Shown: in pieces, positions 62,612 through 64,000 of the stretch | How positions within the stretch are numbered: the first letter of the stretch is position 1 | Layout of the letters: each line of letters starts with the position of its first letter | The notes under the pieces: generated by a model | The model's input: the letters and a program-made list of their open reading frames with translations, nothing else | Told to the model about the DNA's origin: nothing | Databases searched by the model: none | NCBI GenBank assembly: GCA_009829735.1 | Contig: CM020618.1 | Span: 29,860,894-29,924,893, forward strand | DNA length: 64,000 nt | Reading direction: 5' to 3' | Origin: Pyropia yezoensis | Lineage: Eukaryota; Rhodophyta; Bangiophyceae; Bangiales; Bangiaceae | Program-made: the position numbers and the translations under genes

Positions 62612-63120
62612 CCTGGGGCGTGGTCTGCGGCGCAAAGACGGAAAGGAAGGGAGGACACGCTCCGACTCGTCTGCTGGATTCGTCAAGGAGGTGCGGCAAA
62701 TTTGTAGATACACCGGAGTGCGTGCACAACCGGGCAGGCTGTTGCTTGGTTGTGAAGCTGGTGCAGAGCAGGAAGAAATATGGCGTCGGCATGAGCACCG
62801 GAGCCACCGGGGGAGACCGCACATGCACGAAGGACTCGATGTCACACGTGGCCATTTGTACTTGATCTTGCTCAGATCTTGCGTACTTGAGTACTTGAAA
62901 CAGCAGACCACGCCAAACTCTTTTGGTGAGGTATTGTGGACTGTCAGCGCTCGTTGATTGGACCCGCCCTGGTGAGTTGACACATCGTCGAGTATCGCAT
63001 GGCTTGGTCATCGTCGCATCCTCGCGACGCCGGCTACCCCTGCTGCGGACGGTATCACCTCAACTGGCTGCTCTGCCGGCGAACCAGCACGCTCGCTTTG
63101 CGTCTTCGTCATCAGGCAGT
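62612..63120. promoter_or_regulatory. Shared spacer of the RTCB / SSR2 head-to-head pair
   Basis: 509 bp between divergent start codons. GATTGG, an inverted CCAAT box, lies near 62955-62960 next to a GC-rich CCCGCCC. No TATA box was recognised. Both genes serve the ER/secretory and RNA-repair housekeeping set. Confidence 0.5.
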
Positions 63121-64000
63121 ATGCTTTCAGCATTGCGGTCTGTGTCCCCTCTGGTGGCAGCCGCGGCTGTGCTTGTCGCTGGCACGTCGTTCGTCGCCTC
63201 TGCGGCGGCGGCTGCTGCCCGAGATGATGCGTTTCTGATATTGTCCCGCTCTGTTGAGACCTCCAACGTCCTGGAGAACCACAATATGACGCTTCTGTAC
63301 TCGGTCTTCAACGTCGGTGGGGGGTACGCTTGTTCGCAGTTTCTTGACCGTGGACGGTGCAGCCGCGATGAGGGTGGATTGGGGCGTGATCCATCGCCCG
63401 GCGCTCAGGGAGTCAGGCCGCCGTGGGCAGCGGCTTGCTTGTCCACGCCTGCGCGCGTGCCATTCTAACACTCTCTGTTCCTTTTCTCCTGGTCGTCACT
63501 CTGGTTGTCATGTTCCGCAGGGAGGCAACGGACCTCGTCCTGGTGGATAAGTCCTTTCCGCCAAAGCGCTTTACCGTCTTGGAAGGCTCTTTTTCCAAGG
63601 CGTGGCCGTCGCTTGCGCCTGGTGCATCTGTCACGACGTCGGTGGTTGTCGATGCGCGCCGGGCGGGCACCTTTTACACCCACCCTGCGACGCTCTCGTA
63701 CAAGCCCGTCGCTGGGGTGGAGACGGTACGTGGATGATATGCCAGTTAAGCGTGTGGCGTGCCTTTGGGAATTGAAGCGCTGTTGCTAGGTGGTTACATG
63801 CGAGAGCGCCGGGGGCGCAGAGTTTTGGTCTGACTGGGTCAACTGTTGCTCGTGTGGATGTTTTTTCTCTTGCTTCTTTGCCACGTGAGTGTCTTTTTTG
63901 ACTATTGTCCGCTCTGTTGCCATTGCCGCAGAAAACGACTTCGGCGAGTGATGCGACCATCAGCGTCGAAGACGTGTACACTTTCAACAAGCGCACGGAC
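63121..64000 (+). CDS. SSR2: Translocon-associated protein subunit beta (TRAP-beta), 3' end outside the window
   Basis: Three exons are visible: 63121-63323, 63521-63725 and 63932 onward. Introns start GTACGC and GTACGT and end CCGCAG and CCGCAG; phases are consistent. The N-terminus (MLSALRSVSPLVAAAAVLVAG) is a signal peptide. The lumenal domain is recognised by NHNMTLLYSVFNVG (with an N-glycosylation site), joined across intron 1 to DLVLVDKSFPP, then LAPGASVTTSVVVD, AGTFYTHPATLSY, and in exon 3 TISVEDVYTFNK. TRAP-beta is part of the four-subunit complex beside Sec61 in the ER membrane; its C-terminal membrane anchor should lie beyond 64000. ATG 63121 gives the signal peptide at once, so I prefer it to upstream starts. 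Confidence 0.93.

Noticed and set aside
61860-62983. Longer RTCB N-terminus starting at 62983
   Set aside because: The extra 124 residues have no similarity to RtcB and include the shared promoter region; ATG 62611 gives the expected family length.

Overview
The window is GC-rich eukaryotic nuclear DNA, most likely from a photosynthetic protist. My best guess is a red alga of the Porphyra/Pyropia type. That is an inference from the GC content, short and sparse introns, and a spliced gene whose product has a plastid-type N-terminus and a domain shared with cyanobacteria and plant plastids. Introns with GT(A/G)YGT donors and clean CAG acceptors can be placed exactly in four genes.

The window has two very different halves. 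The first ~48 kb is repeat-rich and decayed. It holds two chromodomain-bearing Ty3/gypsy elements (chromoviruses): one at the left edge (about 1-7570, minus strand) and a complete one at 28452-37201 with 643-bp LTRs and a GGCGG target duplication. The second interrupts a coiled-coil gene and the first appears to cut off a BRCT gene. Between them lie G/C-rich minisatellites found at three loci, a large imperfect inverted repeat, a shared ~200-bp upstream module, and many G or C homopolymers of 20-34 nt. The host-like genes here are a stand-alone HIRAN protein, a Sen1/UPF1-like helicase that lost its Walker A motif, two Ala-rich coiled-coil genes, a CxxC...H...C zinc-finger protein, and two members of an apparently undescribed family defined by a WEW(A/R)RALPGE motif. 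Several carry an isolated stop or frameshift.

The last ~15 kb (48.7-64 kb) is compact and largely intact. In order it holds a divergent HSP70, a SET-like protein, an SMP/C2 lipid-transfer (extended-synaptotagmin-like) protein, a plastid DUF6737-like membrane protein, RTCB tRNA ligase, and the start of TRAP-beta (SSR2). E-Syt/DUF6737 and RTCB/SSR2 are head-to-head pairs with 420-510 bp shared spacers. This part serves housekeeping roles: tRNA and XBP1-type ligation, ER translocation, membrane contact sites, protein folding.

No complete tRNA, rRNA or CRISPR array was seen. Coordinates of spliced genes were worked out by hand from splice signals, reading frame and family conservation.
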